Shown piece by piece: positions 1 through 5,211 of a DNA stretch of 5,211 bases (position 1 is the first letter of the stretch; the number at the start of each line of letters is the position of its first letter). Source of the stretch: Acidimicrobiia bacterium (GTDB lineage Bacteria; Actinomycetota; Acidimicrobiia; Acidimicrobiales; AC-14); contig JAFASB010000367.1 of NCBI GenBank assembly GCA_019244985.1, forward strand, positions 1 through 5,211, written 5' to 3'. The notes under the pieces are model-generated. The model had not been told where the DNA came from. It saw only the letters and a program-made list of their open reading frames with translations, and searched no databases. A program made the position numbers and the translations under genes.

Positions 1-898
1 CGGGCCCGATCCACGAGAGGGCGGCGTCGACGTGCGCCTCGTTCTTGCTGACGATGTCGAGCGTTGGGTGCAGCGTCGCCAGGATCGAGTTCAGCAGGCC
101 CTTGTTCGCGGACAGGAGCGTCGACAGTGACCCCGTCAACTTGTCAGTCGACTGCAACCCGGACGCGATGTCGTTGCGGCGCTGCTCGACGAGGTTGAGG
201 ATGCCCTGGCTCTGGTCGATGAGGCTCACGAGCGTCTGGTCCTTGTCGGACAGGAGCCCCGACAGCTGGTCGAAGCGGTCGAGCAGCTGGCGAAGCTGCG
301 CCTGCCGGTCGTTGATCGCGCTGGACACCTGGTTGACACCGGTGAGCAGCTGGGCGAGCTGGTCGTGTTCGCCGCCCGTGACGTCGGCCAGCTGGGTGAT
401 GAACTGGTTGAGCTTGGCGGTATCGGTGGCCTCGACTGAGCGGGTGCTCACCTTGACCAGGTCGAAGATGTCGTAGGGCGTCTTGGTGTGGTCGTTCGGA
501 ATGGTGCGCGCCGCTTCGGGTTCGTCCTCCAGGTACGGCTTGACCACCGGGCCCGAGAGGCGCACATATCGGGTGCCGAGCAGGGTCTCGAGGGCGACCT
601 CGGCGCTCGTGTTCGAGCCCAGGTGGACGCCGTGGTTGACGTGCATCGTGATGATGACCTTGCCGCGGCTGCGATCGGCCTTGATGCCCGTCACGCGGCC
701 GCACTTGATCCCCGCCACACGCACGTCGGTGCCCGACGTGATGCCGGCGGCGTCACTGAACTCGGCTCTCACCGTGTAGGTCTTCTCGAGCAGGTGGAGG
801 ATGCCGACGGCGAAGGCGATGCCGACGAGGGTCCCCAGCACCAGCACGCACGCGATCCCGATCGCGTACGGGTTGCGCTCCCTGAAGGCCTTGTTCAT
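1..898 (-). CDS. mceC: MCE-family lipid-transport protein, MceC-like (third Mce of the operon), partial (N-terminal 299 residues)
   Basis: I translated the minus strand from ATG at 898 and found it open to the window edge, giving 299 residues without a stop; the C-terminal part lies before position 1. One membrane helix (about 11-34) follows a basic N-terminus (MNKAFRERNPY). The MCE domain (about 40-117) carries VRVAGIKCGRV (59-69) and LLGTRYVRLSGP (106-117). Cys66 stands where this signature usually has a small aliphatic residue. A short acidic/polar linker (about 120-141) leads into a helical domain that continues to the edge and contains a 21-residue repeat aligned at Leu181, Leu202, Leu223 and Ile244. 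The ATG overlaps the mceB stop by four bases (ATGA), and AGGGA 8 bases upstream is a weak ribosome binding site. Third position suggests MceC; the order alone is the basis for the letter. Confidence 0.9.
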   Translation of the reverse strand, partial: MNKAFRERNPYAIGIACVLVLGTLVGIAFAVGILHLLEKTYTVRAEFSDAAGITSGTDVRVAGIKCGRVTGIKADRSRGKVIITMHVNHGVHLGSNTSAEVALETLLGTRYVRLSGPVVKPYLEDEPEAARTIPNDHTKTPYDIFDLVKVSTRSVEATDTAKLNQFITQLADVTGGEHDQLAQLLTGVNQVSSAINDRQAQLRQLLDRFDQLSGLLSDKDQTLVSLIDQSQGILNLVEQRRNDIASGLQSTDKLTGSLSTLLSANKGLLNSILATLHPTLDIVSKNEAHVDAALSWIGP

Positions 899-2013
899 GA
901 CCCGAGTCCCTGGGAGAGGATCTGGTTGAGGGCCTGCGTACCCCTGGTCTGGTTGCCGGCCTGCGACTGCGTGCCCGTTCCCGACGCCGCGCCCGGCAGC
1001 GATGGCGAGCTCTGCAGTGACGAGGCGCCGGTGACGCACGGGTCGTTGACCGGGACCACGGGGCCGGTCGCCGCGGTGTTGAGCAGGGCGCCGCAGGGGA
1101 TCACCTGGTTGAGCCACTCGCCGTAGCGGCTGGCGTTGAACAGGGTCTTGGCGGCCGTGTCGAGTCCACCGAGGACGGAGTCGACGACCGGCAGCTTCAC
1201 GCGCACCTCGTCGGTGATCGTGTTGAGGTTGGCGATGATGTGGTCGATCTGGGTCTGGTTGTTGGCGAGCAGCGACCCGAAGTTGTCGGAGAAATCACCC
1301 AGCTCGGTCACGGCGGTGTTGAGGACGCCGGTGTTCTCGGAGAAGGTCTGGGCGATCGCCACCAGGTTGTCGAGCACCTGGCGGATCTGGGCGTCGCGGT
1401 CGTTGATGGCGCCCGCGACGGTGTTGACGTTGTCGACCAGCCGGCCGATCTCCTGGTCGCGTGACCCGAGCGACTGCGCCACGACGGCGAGGTCATCGAT
1501 CGACTGGCGGATCTTGTTGGTGTTGCCGTCGAGGGCCTGGACGATTGCGTCGAGGAAGGTGTTGACCTGGTGCGGGTCGATGGCCTGGACGATCGGCCCG
1601 AGGCGGTTGAACAGCTCGCCGACGTCGACGACCGACCGCGTCTTGGTCACGGCGTCGCCGCCCTTCAGCACGGTGGAGGCCGTTCCCGGGTACAGGTAGA
1701 TGTAGCGCTGCCCGATCAGGTTGCGCCACCGGATGGCGGCCTCTGAGTCCGAAGGCACCTTGACCGAGTCCTTGACCGCGAAGGTGACCTTGGCCCTGCC
1801 CTGGTCGATCTTGACCGAGTCGACCTTGCCCACGACGACGCCCGCAACCTTCACGTTGTCGTCACGCAGGAGTCCGGTGGCGTCGTCGAAAGACGCCGAC
1901 AGCTTGTACGTGTGCTCGAACAGATGGATGTTGCCGATGGTGAACGCCAGGTACGCGGTGAACAGCGCGCACACAGCGAAGAAGGCGACCAGCTTGATAA
2001 CCGTGTAGAGCAT
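895..2013 (-). CDS. mceB: MCE-family lipid-transport protein, MceB-like (second Mce of the operon)
   Basis: This 372-residue membrane-anchored Mce protein is predicted to join the other Mce subunits in the extracytoplasmic ring and helical channel. It has one N-terminal membrane helix (about 4-27), an MCE domain (about 34-110) with VKVAGVVVGKV (54-64) and LIGQRYIYLYPG (99-110), then a long helical domain (about 130-300). That domain contains a 21-residue repeat aligned at Ile168, Ile189 and Ile210. The tail is Ser/Gly/Gln-rich with Cys307 and Cys326 before it and a short terminal peptide similar to that of MceA. The start is ATG at 2013, which places the membrane helix at the N-terminus as in other Mce proteins. 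The frame stays open upstream to 2238, but that would overlap mceA by 217 bases and add 75 Arg/Pro-rich residues. The TGA stop overlaps the next start as ATGA. Confidence 0.93.
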   Translation of the reverse strand: MLYTVIKLVAFFAVCALFTAYLAFTIGNIHLFEHTYKLSASFDDATGLLRDDNVKVAGVVVGKVDSVKIDQGRAKVTFAVKDSVKVPSDSEAAIRWRNLIGQRYIYLYPGTASTVLKGGDAVTKTRSVVDVGELFNRLGPIVQAIDPHQVNTFLDAIVQALDGNTNKIRQSIDDLAVVAQSLGSRDQEIGRLVDNVNTVAGAINDRDAQIRQVLDNLVAIAQTFSENTGVLNTAVTELGDFSDNFGSLLANNQTQIDHIIANLNTITDEVRVKLPVVDSVLGGLDTAAKTLFNASRYGEWLNQVIPCGALLNTAATGPVVPVNDPCVTGASSLQSSPSLPGAASGTGTQSQAGNQTRGTQALNQILSQGLGS

Positions 2014-2020
2014 CTGCCGT

Positions 2021-2026
2021 CTCACC
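2021..2026 (-). promoter_or_regulatory. ribosome binding site supporting the mceB start at 2013
   Basis: GGTGAG on the minus strand, 7 bases before the ATG at 2013, overlaps the TGA stop of mceA. A ribosome finishing mceA would stop on the binding site of mceB, which fits translational coupling. It helps choose this ATG over start codons further upstream inside mceA. Confidence 0.5.
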
Positions 2027-3212
2027 CGAGGAGACCCCCGAGGAGCTGGGTGACGGCCTGCACGCCGGTCGTGGGGACGGGCAGCGTCACCGGCGGCAAT
2101 GACAGCCCCGGCTTCGAAGTGCCCGACGACGATTGCGCGGCGGGCGGGGCCGGTGCGGCCGCCGCGCTCGAGGCGCCGGGCAAACCGAGAGCCGGGCACG
2201 GCAGCGGCGGGTGCTCGGGATCGTGGCCGCCGCCGCACAACGACCCGCCGCCGACGATGAACTTGACGGTGGCGAACGTCGTGCCCGGACTCGACGGGTC
2301 AGGCGTCGTTCCGGCGGCCTCGCCGAGCACCTGGAAGAACTGGCGCAGTCCGGTGACGACCGCAGGCAGCTGGTTGCGCTGGTCGTACAGGAGCTGGAGC
2401 GTCTTGCCGCCCTCGGTGGCGGCCTTGTTGAGGAAGCCACGGTTGGCTTCGAGGATGTCGGCCGAGTCTGACGACAGGCGGGTCAGCTGGTCCAGCACGG
2501 CCGTGAGGTTGGGCGCCTGGCTGTTGAGGTCGGGCAGGGCGACGTTGAGGTCTTGGGCGCCGGCCACCAGGTCGGGAGCGCTGTTGGCGAGGGAGTTCGA
2601 CAGCTTTGATAGGTCGTCGAGGAACTCACGGGTGTCGGCGTCGTGCTTCACGTTGATGTCCGAGACCTGCTCGAAGGCGCCGATCTCACGGTTGATCTCG
2701 GGCCCGAGGTCTTGGCCGGCCCGGGCCAGGGTGTCCAGCAGCGTGGTGATGTCCTCGGGGCGGATCGCCTGGAGGATCGGGTACGCATCAGTCAGCACCC
2801 GCTCCAGCTCGTAGCCGCCGGTCGTCTGCTTGATGAACCCGTTGTTCTTCAGGAAGGGCCCGGTGGCTTCGTCGGCGCCCGGGTCGATGTCGACGAACTT
2901 CTCACCGAAGAGCGTCTTGGGGCGGATCGTCGCCGAGGAGTTCACCGGCACCTTCTCGCCGTCGTGCAGCGCCATGTTGACCTGGGCCTCGCCGTCCACG
3001 AGGTGCACGGTGGTCACCTGGCCCACGTTGATCCCGTGGATCTTCACGTCGGACCCGTTCTGCAGGCCCTGGCCGGCAGCGCTGAACTTCGCGTGGAGGT
3101 ACATCTTCGGCGAGAGCTTCCCCGCGCCGAGGTAGACGCCGAAGACGGTCAGGCTGCCGAACAGCGTGACCGCGATCAGACCCGTCATGATCCGAACGGC
3201 TCGCTCGGACAA
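2022..3212 (-). CDS. mceA: MCE-family lipid-transport protein, MceA-like (first Mce of the operon)
   Basis: This 396-residue protein is an extracytoplasmic substrate-binding/channel subunit anchored by one N-terminal helix (about 7-28), without a lipobox. The MCE domain spans about 37-112 with the signature VKIHGINVGQV (56-66) and LFGEKFVDIDPG (101-112). A long helical domain follows (about 134-300), with leucines every seven residues at 215, 222, 229, 236 and 243. The end is a Gly/Ala/Pro/Ser-rich, probably disordered tail (about 320-382) and a short hydrophobic terminal peptide (383-396). Cys326 and Cys339 flank His330 and His334. First place after the YrbE pair indicates the MceA position. 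The start is taken as TTG at 3212 because a purine-rich ribosome binding region precedes it and it keeps basic residues before the membrane helix; ATG at 3188 is the alternative and would shorten the protein by 8 residues. The TGA stop is 8 bases from mceB. Confidence 0.93.
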   Translation of the reverse strand: MSERAVRIMTGLIAVTLFGSLTVFGVYLGAGKLSPKMYLHAKFSAAGQGLQNGSDVKIHGINVGQVTTVHLVDGEAQVNMALHDGEKVPVNSSATIRPKTLFGEKFVDIDPGADEATGPFLKNNGFIKQTTGGYELERVLTDAYPILQAIRPEDITTLLDTLARAGQDLGPEINREIGAFEQVSDINVKHDADTREFLDDLSKLSNSLANSAPDLVAGAQDLNVALPDLNSQAPNLTAVLDQLTRLSSDSADILEANRGFLNKAATEGGKTLQLLYDQRNQLPAVVTGLRQFFQVLGEAAGTTPDPSSPGTTFATVKFIVGGGSLCGGGHDPEHPPLPCPALGLPGASSAAAAPAPPAAQSSSGTSKPGLSLPPVTLPVPTTGVQAVTQLLGGLLG

Positions 3213-3214
3213 CG

Positions 3215-3230
3215 CTCCTGCTTCTCCCCC
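3215..3230 (-). promoter_or_regulatory. purine-rich ribosome binding region of mceA
   Basis: The 21-base spacer between yrbEB and mceA reads GGGGGAGAAGCAGGAG and then CG before the TTG. It offers two Shine-Dalgarno-like cores: GGAG 11 bases before TTG, and AGGAG only 2 bases before it. Neither spacing is ideal. The next possible start in frame, ATG at 3188, has no comparable site, so this region favours the TTG. Confidence 0.5.
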
Positions 3231-3233
3231 GCT

Positions 3234-4076
3234 CTACCCGGCGACTCGAACCGTGTTACCGCCGCCCCAGAACACGAGCGAGAGGATCAGGTTGAGGATG
3301 ACGACGGCGACGATGCTCAGTCGGATGGCCCTCCCGACGGCGACACCCACGCCCTCGGGACCGCCCGAGGCGTAGAAGCCGTAATAACAGTGGATCAAGG
3401 TGACGGCCACGGCGAACACGCATGCCTTGGCCAGGCTGTACATGACGTCGATGAACGGCAGGTACAGGTGGAAGTAGTGGTTGTAGACGCCCTTCGACAG
3501 ACCGAAGAACTTGGTGGTGATGAGGTACGTGGCGCCGTAGCTGGCGTACAGGGCGATCAGGTACAGCGGGATGATCGCCAGCAGGGCGGCGATCACGCGT
3601 GTGCACACCAGGTACACGAACGTGGGCACCGACATGACCTCGAGGGCGTCGATCTCGTCGGAGATGCGCATGGCGCCCAGCTCGGCCGTGAACCCGGCAC
3701 CGACCTGGGCCGCGAAGGCGACGCCCGCGATCAGCGGTGTGACCTCACGGGTGTTCGCCCACGACGCCACTAGCCCGGTGAAGGACTGGGCGCCGATCTG
3801 CTGGAGGCCCTTGAACCCCTGCAGCCCGACCTCGGTGCCGACGAAGAACGACATCGAGAAGATGACGAAGATCATCCCGCCGCCGACGATCAACGCGCCG
3901 GCGCCGATGGTGATGTCGCTCATCAGGTTGAACACGACGCTCAGGCGCTTGGGCCGGAGGGCCGCGGGCACCTGCACGAGGACGCGCCCGGCGAAGCCGA
4001 GCTGACGCCCCATCTCCTCAAGGGCGTTGCCGACGGCCTCGACCGGCTTGCGGATGACGGTCGACGGAGAGGCCAT
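3234..4076 (-). CDS. yrbEB: MlaE/YrbE-family ABC transporter permease, second of the pair (YrbE-B)
   Basis: This 280-residue protein is the second permease subunit and is expected to pair with YrbE-A in the inner membrane. Hydrophobic segments lie near 55-80, 112-132, 157-188, 213-236 and 249-270. The coupling region (110-150) includes REVTPLIAGVAFAAQVGAG and the DEIDALEVM motif, which corresponds to DEIAAMEVM in YrbE-A. GGPEGVGVAV at 238-247 is the same C-terminal motif as in its partner. The N-terminus carries about 45 mainly polar and basic residues before the first membrane helix, slightly longer than in YrbE-A. The start ATG overlaps the yrbEA stop by one base; the ribosome binding site is weak (AGAAG), so translation probably depends on coupling. 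The gene ends with TAG, 21 bases before the TTG proposed for mceA and in the same reading frame. Confidence 0.95.
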   Translation of the reverse strand: MASPSTVIRKPVEAVGNALEEMGRQLGFAGRVLVQVPAALRPKRLSVVFNLMSDITIGAGALIVGGGMIFVIFSMSFFVGTEVGLQGFKGLQQIGAQSFTGLVASWANTREVTPLIAGVAFAAQVGAGFTAELGAMRISDEIDALEVMSVPTFVYLVCTRVIAALLAIIPLYLIALYASYGATYLITTKFFGLSKGVYNHYFHLYLPFIDVMYSLAKACVFAVAVTLIHCYYGFYASGGPEGVGVAVGRAIRLSIVAVVILNLILSLVFWGGGNTVRVAG

Positions 4077-4858
4077 CAGAACTTCTGGGGCACCAGGGCG
4101 AAGTACAGCGACGTCATGATGAAGTTCACGAAGAATATGAAGATGAAGGTGATGACCACGCCTTGGTTGACGGCGTCACCCACGCCCTTGGGGCCGCCCT
4201 TGCAGTAGAGGCCCTTGTAGCAGGACACCATGGCGGCGATGAAGCCGAACACCCACGCCTTGGCGAGCGACGACCACAGGTCGGGAAGCTGCACGAGCTG
4301 CGTGAACCCGGAGAAGTAGGCCCCGGCGGTGACGTGCTGGACGAGCACGTTGAAGACGTAGCCGCCGGCCAGACCGGCGACGCTCACCAGCGAGACGAGG
4401 AACAGGGCGACGGTGCTGGCGGCGAGGAGCCGCGGCGTTACCAGCCGCCCGATGGGGTTGACCGCCATGACTTCCATCGCCGCGATCTCGTCGCGGATCT
4501 TTCGTGAGCCGATGTCGGCGGTCATCGCGGAGCCACCCGCGCCTGCGATCAGCAGGGCCGTGGCGACAGGCGCCGCCTCGCGGACGATCGCCAGCACCAT
4601 GGCGGCGCCGGTGGCCGACTCGGCACCCAGCTGACGGGAGAACGACCCCACGTGCAGTGCGATCACCGCCCCGAACGGGATGGAGATCAGCATGACGGGG
4701 ATCGCCGTCACCTTGGAGATGAACCAGCACTGGCGCAGGTACTCCTGCCACCAGACCCGGATCTTGGGGATGTCGCGGACGCCGTCGAGCGTGACGGCGA
4801 ACATGTTCCCGGTTTCGCGGACGACGAAGGCGGGCTTCGCCGTGAGCGCGTTCGCCAT
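4076..4858 (-). CDS. yrbEA: MlaE/YrbE-family ABC transporter permease, first of the pair (YrbE-A)
   Basis: This 260-residue integral membrane protein is one half of the permease core of the Mce lipid transporter. It has the family plan: an N-terminal amphipathic interfacial region (about 28-45), then hydrophobic segments near 46-72, 84-112, 144-173, 198-218 and 233-253. The conserved cytoplasmic coupling region lies at about 93-135, with REAAPVATALL and the DEIAAMEVM motif, where MlaE-family permeases contact the ATPase. A second family motif, GGPKGVGDAV, is at 221-230, before the last membrane helix. Length is normal for the family. The ATG at 4858 is preceded by a strong ribosome binding site and overlaps the ATPase stop as TAATG; the TGA stop overlaps the yrbEB start as TGATG. 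First position in the pair, directly before a second YrbE, indicates the A type. The lipid substrate cannot be inferred. Confidence 0.95.
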   Translation of the reverse strand: MANALTAKPAFVVRETGNMFAVTLDGVRDIPKIRVWWQEYLRQCWFISKVTAIPVMLISIPFGAVIALHVGSFSRQLGAESATGAAMVLAIVREAAPVATALLIAGAGGSAMTADIGSRKIRDEIAAMEVMAVNPIGRLVTPRLLAASTVALFLVSLVSVAGLAGGYVFNVLVQHVTAGAYFSGFTQLVQLPDLWSSLAKAWVFGFIAAMVSCYKGLYCKGGPKGVGDAVNQGVVITFIFIFFVNFIMTSLYFALVPQKF

Positions 4859-5211
4859 TAGACGGTCATCACCTCGGGAGCATCCCCAAGGCGCTCCTCC
4901 TCCTGCTGTTCGAGCTCGCGCTCGATCCCTGTGTCGTCGTCGTCGCTCATCTCGTCCATGCCGATGGGGCCCTTGGCCCGGCCGGCGAGAAACTGACGGA
5001 TGATCTTGTTGTCGGTGTTCATCATCTCGTCCTTGCTGGCGAACTTCACCAGTCCGGACCGGAACAGGACGCCCATGTACTGCGACGTCCGCATGGTGGA
5101 CGGGATGTTGTGGGTGATGATGAAGAATGTCGCCCCCGTCTCTTCCTGGGTCTTCACCACCAGCTCGTCCAGGTAGGCGACCCGCACGGGGTCGAGGCCG
5201 GAGTCGGGCTC
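4858..5211 (-). CDS. mkl: ABC transporter ATP-binding protein, Mkl/MceG (MlaF-like) type, partial (C-terminal 117 residues)
   Basis: This is the nucleotide-binding subunit that would power the YrbE/Mce lipid transporter on the cytoplasmic face of the membrane. Only the end of the gene is present; its start lies beyond 5211. The first visible residues, EPDSGLDP, begin with the catalytic glutamate at the end of Walker B and continue through the D-loop. The switch histidine follows in FFIITHN (visible residues 29-35). Walker A and the ABC signature lie outside the window. The segment QFLAGRAKGPIGMDEM (visible residues 73-88) resembles the C-terminus usual for actinobacterial Mkl proteins. It is followed by a strongly acidic tail (DDDD, then an E/Q-rich stretch) ending in PEVMTV. 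The TAA stop overlaps the yrbEA ATG by one base, so the two are probably translationally coupled. Family assignment is firm from the motifs and context; the specific symbol is by analogy. Confidence 0.93.
   Translation of the reverse strand, partial: EPDSGLDPVRVAYLDELVVKTQEETGATFFIITHNIPSTMRTSQYMGVLFRSGLVKFASKDEMMNTDNKIIRQFLAGRAKGPIGMDEMSDDDDTGIERELEQQEEERLGDAPEVMTV
4868..4875 (-). promoter_or_regulatory. ribosome binding site of yrbEA
   Basis: The minus-strand sequence GAGGTGAT matches eight bases of the extended anti-Shine-Dalgarno complement and lies 9 bases before the yrbEA ATG at 4858. It is embedded in the last codons of the ATPase gene. It is the best ribosome binding site in the window and supports the chosen ATG. 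Confidence 0.7.

Larger units (their letters stand above)
1..5211 (-). other. mce lipid-transport operon, central part
   Basis: All six genes share one strand and are joined by overlaps or short gaps: -1, -1, +21, +8 and -4 bases in transcription order. Coding covers essentially the whole window and no intergenic stretch exceeds 21 bases. No promoter or rho-independent terminator is visible, so the genes are probably one transcription unit entering from beyond 5211 and continuing past position 1. By analogy with known actinobacterial operons, further Mce genes (mceD to mceF) would be expected before position 1; that part is inference. Confidence 0.85.

Noticed and set aside
144..704. 186-codon minus-strand frame, Arg/Pro/His-rich
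   Set aside because: It is a shifted frame of mceC. The true frame from ATG at 898 gives a membrane helix and MCE domain, whereas this one has the composition of an out-of-frame GC-rich translation.
488..1126. 212-codon open frame on the plus strand
   Set aside because: Antisense across the mceB/mceC junction with no motif; a shadow of the real genes.
2100..2180. GC-rich low-complexity DNA, considered as a terminator or repeat array
   Set aside because: It is in frame and encodes the Ala/Pro/Ser-rich tail of MceA; there is no T-run after any hairpin in the transcribed direction and no regular DNA repeat unit.
2014..2238. Upstream extension of mceB by 75 residues (start at 2238)
   Set aside because: It would overlap most of the mceA tail, is Arg/Pro/Ala-rich, and would bury the N-terminal membrane anchor inside the protein. 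ATG at 2013 has a ribosome binding site and gives the normal Mce layout.
1912..2814. 300-codon open frame on the plus strand
   Set aside because: Antisense to the mceA/mceB junction, with Ser/Arg/Trp-rich low-complexity composition and no domain; the opposite strand encodes clear Mce proteins.
2643..3773. 376-codon open frame on the plus strand
   Set aside because: It lies antisense across mceA and yrbEB, is rich in Asp/Val/His/Gln with no recognisable fold, and spans the gene junction. Such frames are common opposite GC-rich genes with strong third-position bias.
4076..4091. Small inverted repeat CAGAAGTTCTG just before the yrbEB start, considered as an operator or hairpin
   Set aside because: Five-base arms with a one-base centre inside the last codons of yrbEA occur easily by chance, and the encoded residues are ordinary.

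Overview
This window is the middle of an mce (MlaFEDB-type) lipid-transport operon, read entirely from the minus strand. The operon runs from high to low coordinates. Six genes are packed with almost no space between them, and both ends are cut: the ATPase lacks its N-terminal part (beyond 5211) and the third Mce protein lacks its C-terminal part (before 1). Transcription order is ABC ATPase (mkl/mceG type), YrbE-A permease, YrbE-B permease, MceA-like, MceB-like, MceC-like.

The DNA is very GC-rich, with strong G/C preference at third codon positions. The arrangement of two YrbE permeases followed by a series of different single-MCE-domain proteins, each with a long helical C-terminal domain, is typical of Actinomycetota. 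In mycobacteria the ATPase (Mkl/MceG) is generally encoded away from the mce operons. Here it sits directly upstream and overlaps yrbEA, as in many non-mycobacterial actinobacteria (for example streptomycetes). I therefore infer a non-mycobacterial actinobacterium and cannot name the genus.

Layout on the minus strand: 5211-4858 ATPase C-terminal part; 4858-4076 yrbEA (1-base TAATG overlap); 4076-3234 yrbEB (1-base TGATG overlap); 21-base spacer; 3212-2022 mceA-like with a TTG start; 8-base spacer; 2013-895 mceB-like; 898-1 mceC-like (4-base ATGA overlap, open at the window edge). The largest gap between genes is 21 bases. No promoter, terminator, RNA gene, mobile element or CRISPR array is visible, so all six genes are probably on one transcript whose promoter lies beyond 5211.

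Expected working model: two YrbE subunits form the membrane core, the ATPase drives it from the cytoplasm, and the Mce proteins are anchored by one N-terminal helix each and assemble into an extracytoplasmic MCE ring plus helical channel that carries lipid or sterol. The substrate cannot be read from the sequence. The less ordinary details are a 21-residue repeat in the helical domains of all three Mce proteins, a similar short peptide at the extreme C-terminus of MceA and MceB, Cys pairs before their flexible tails (with a C-x3-H-x3-H-x4-C arrangement in MceA), an acidic ATPase tail, and the in-frame yrbEB stop/mceA TTG junction. I see no previously undescribed system here.
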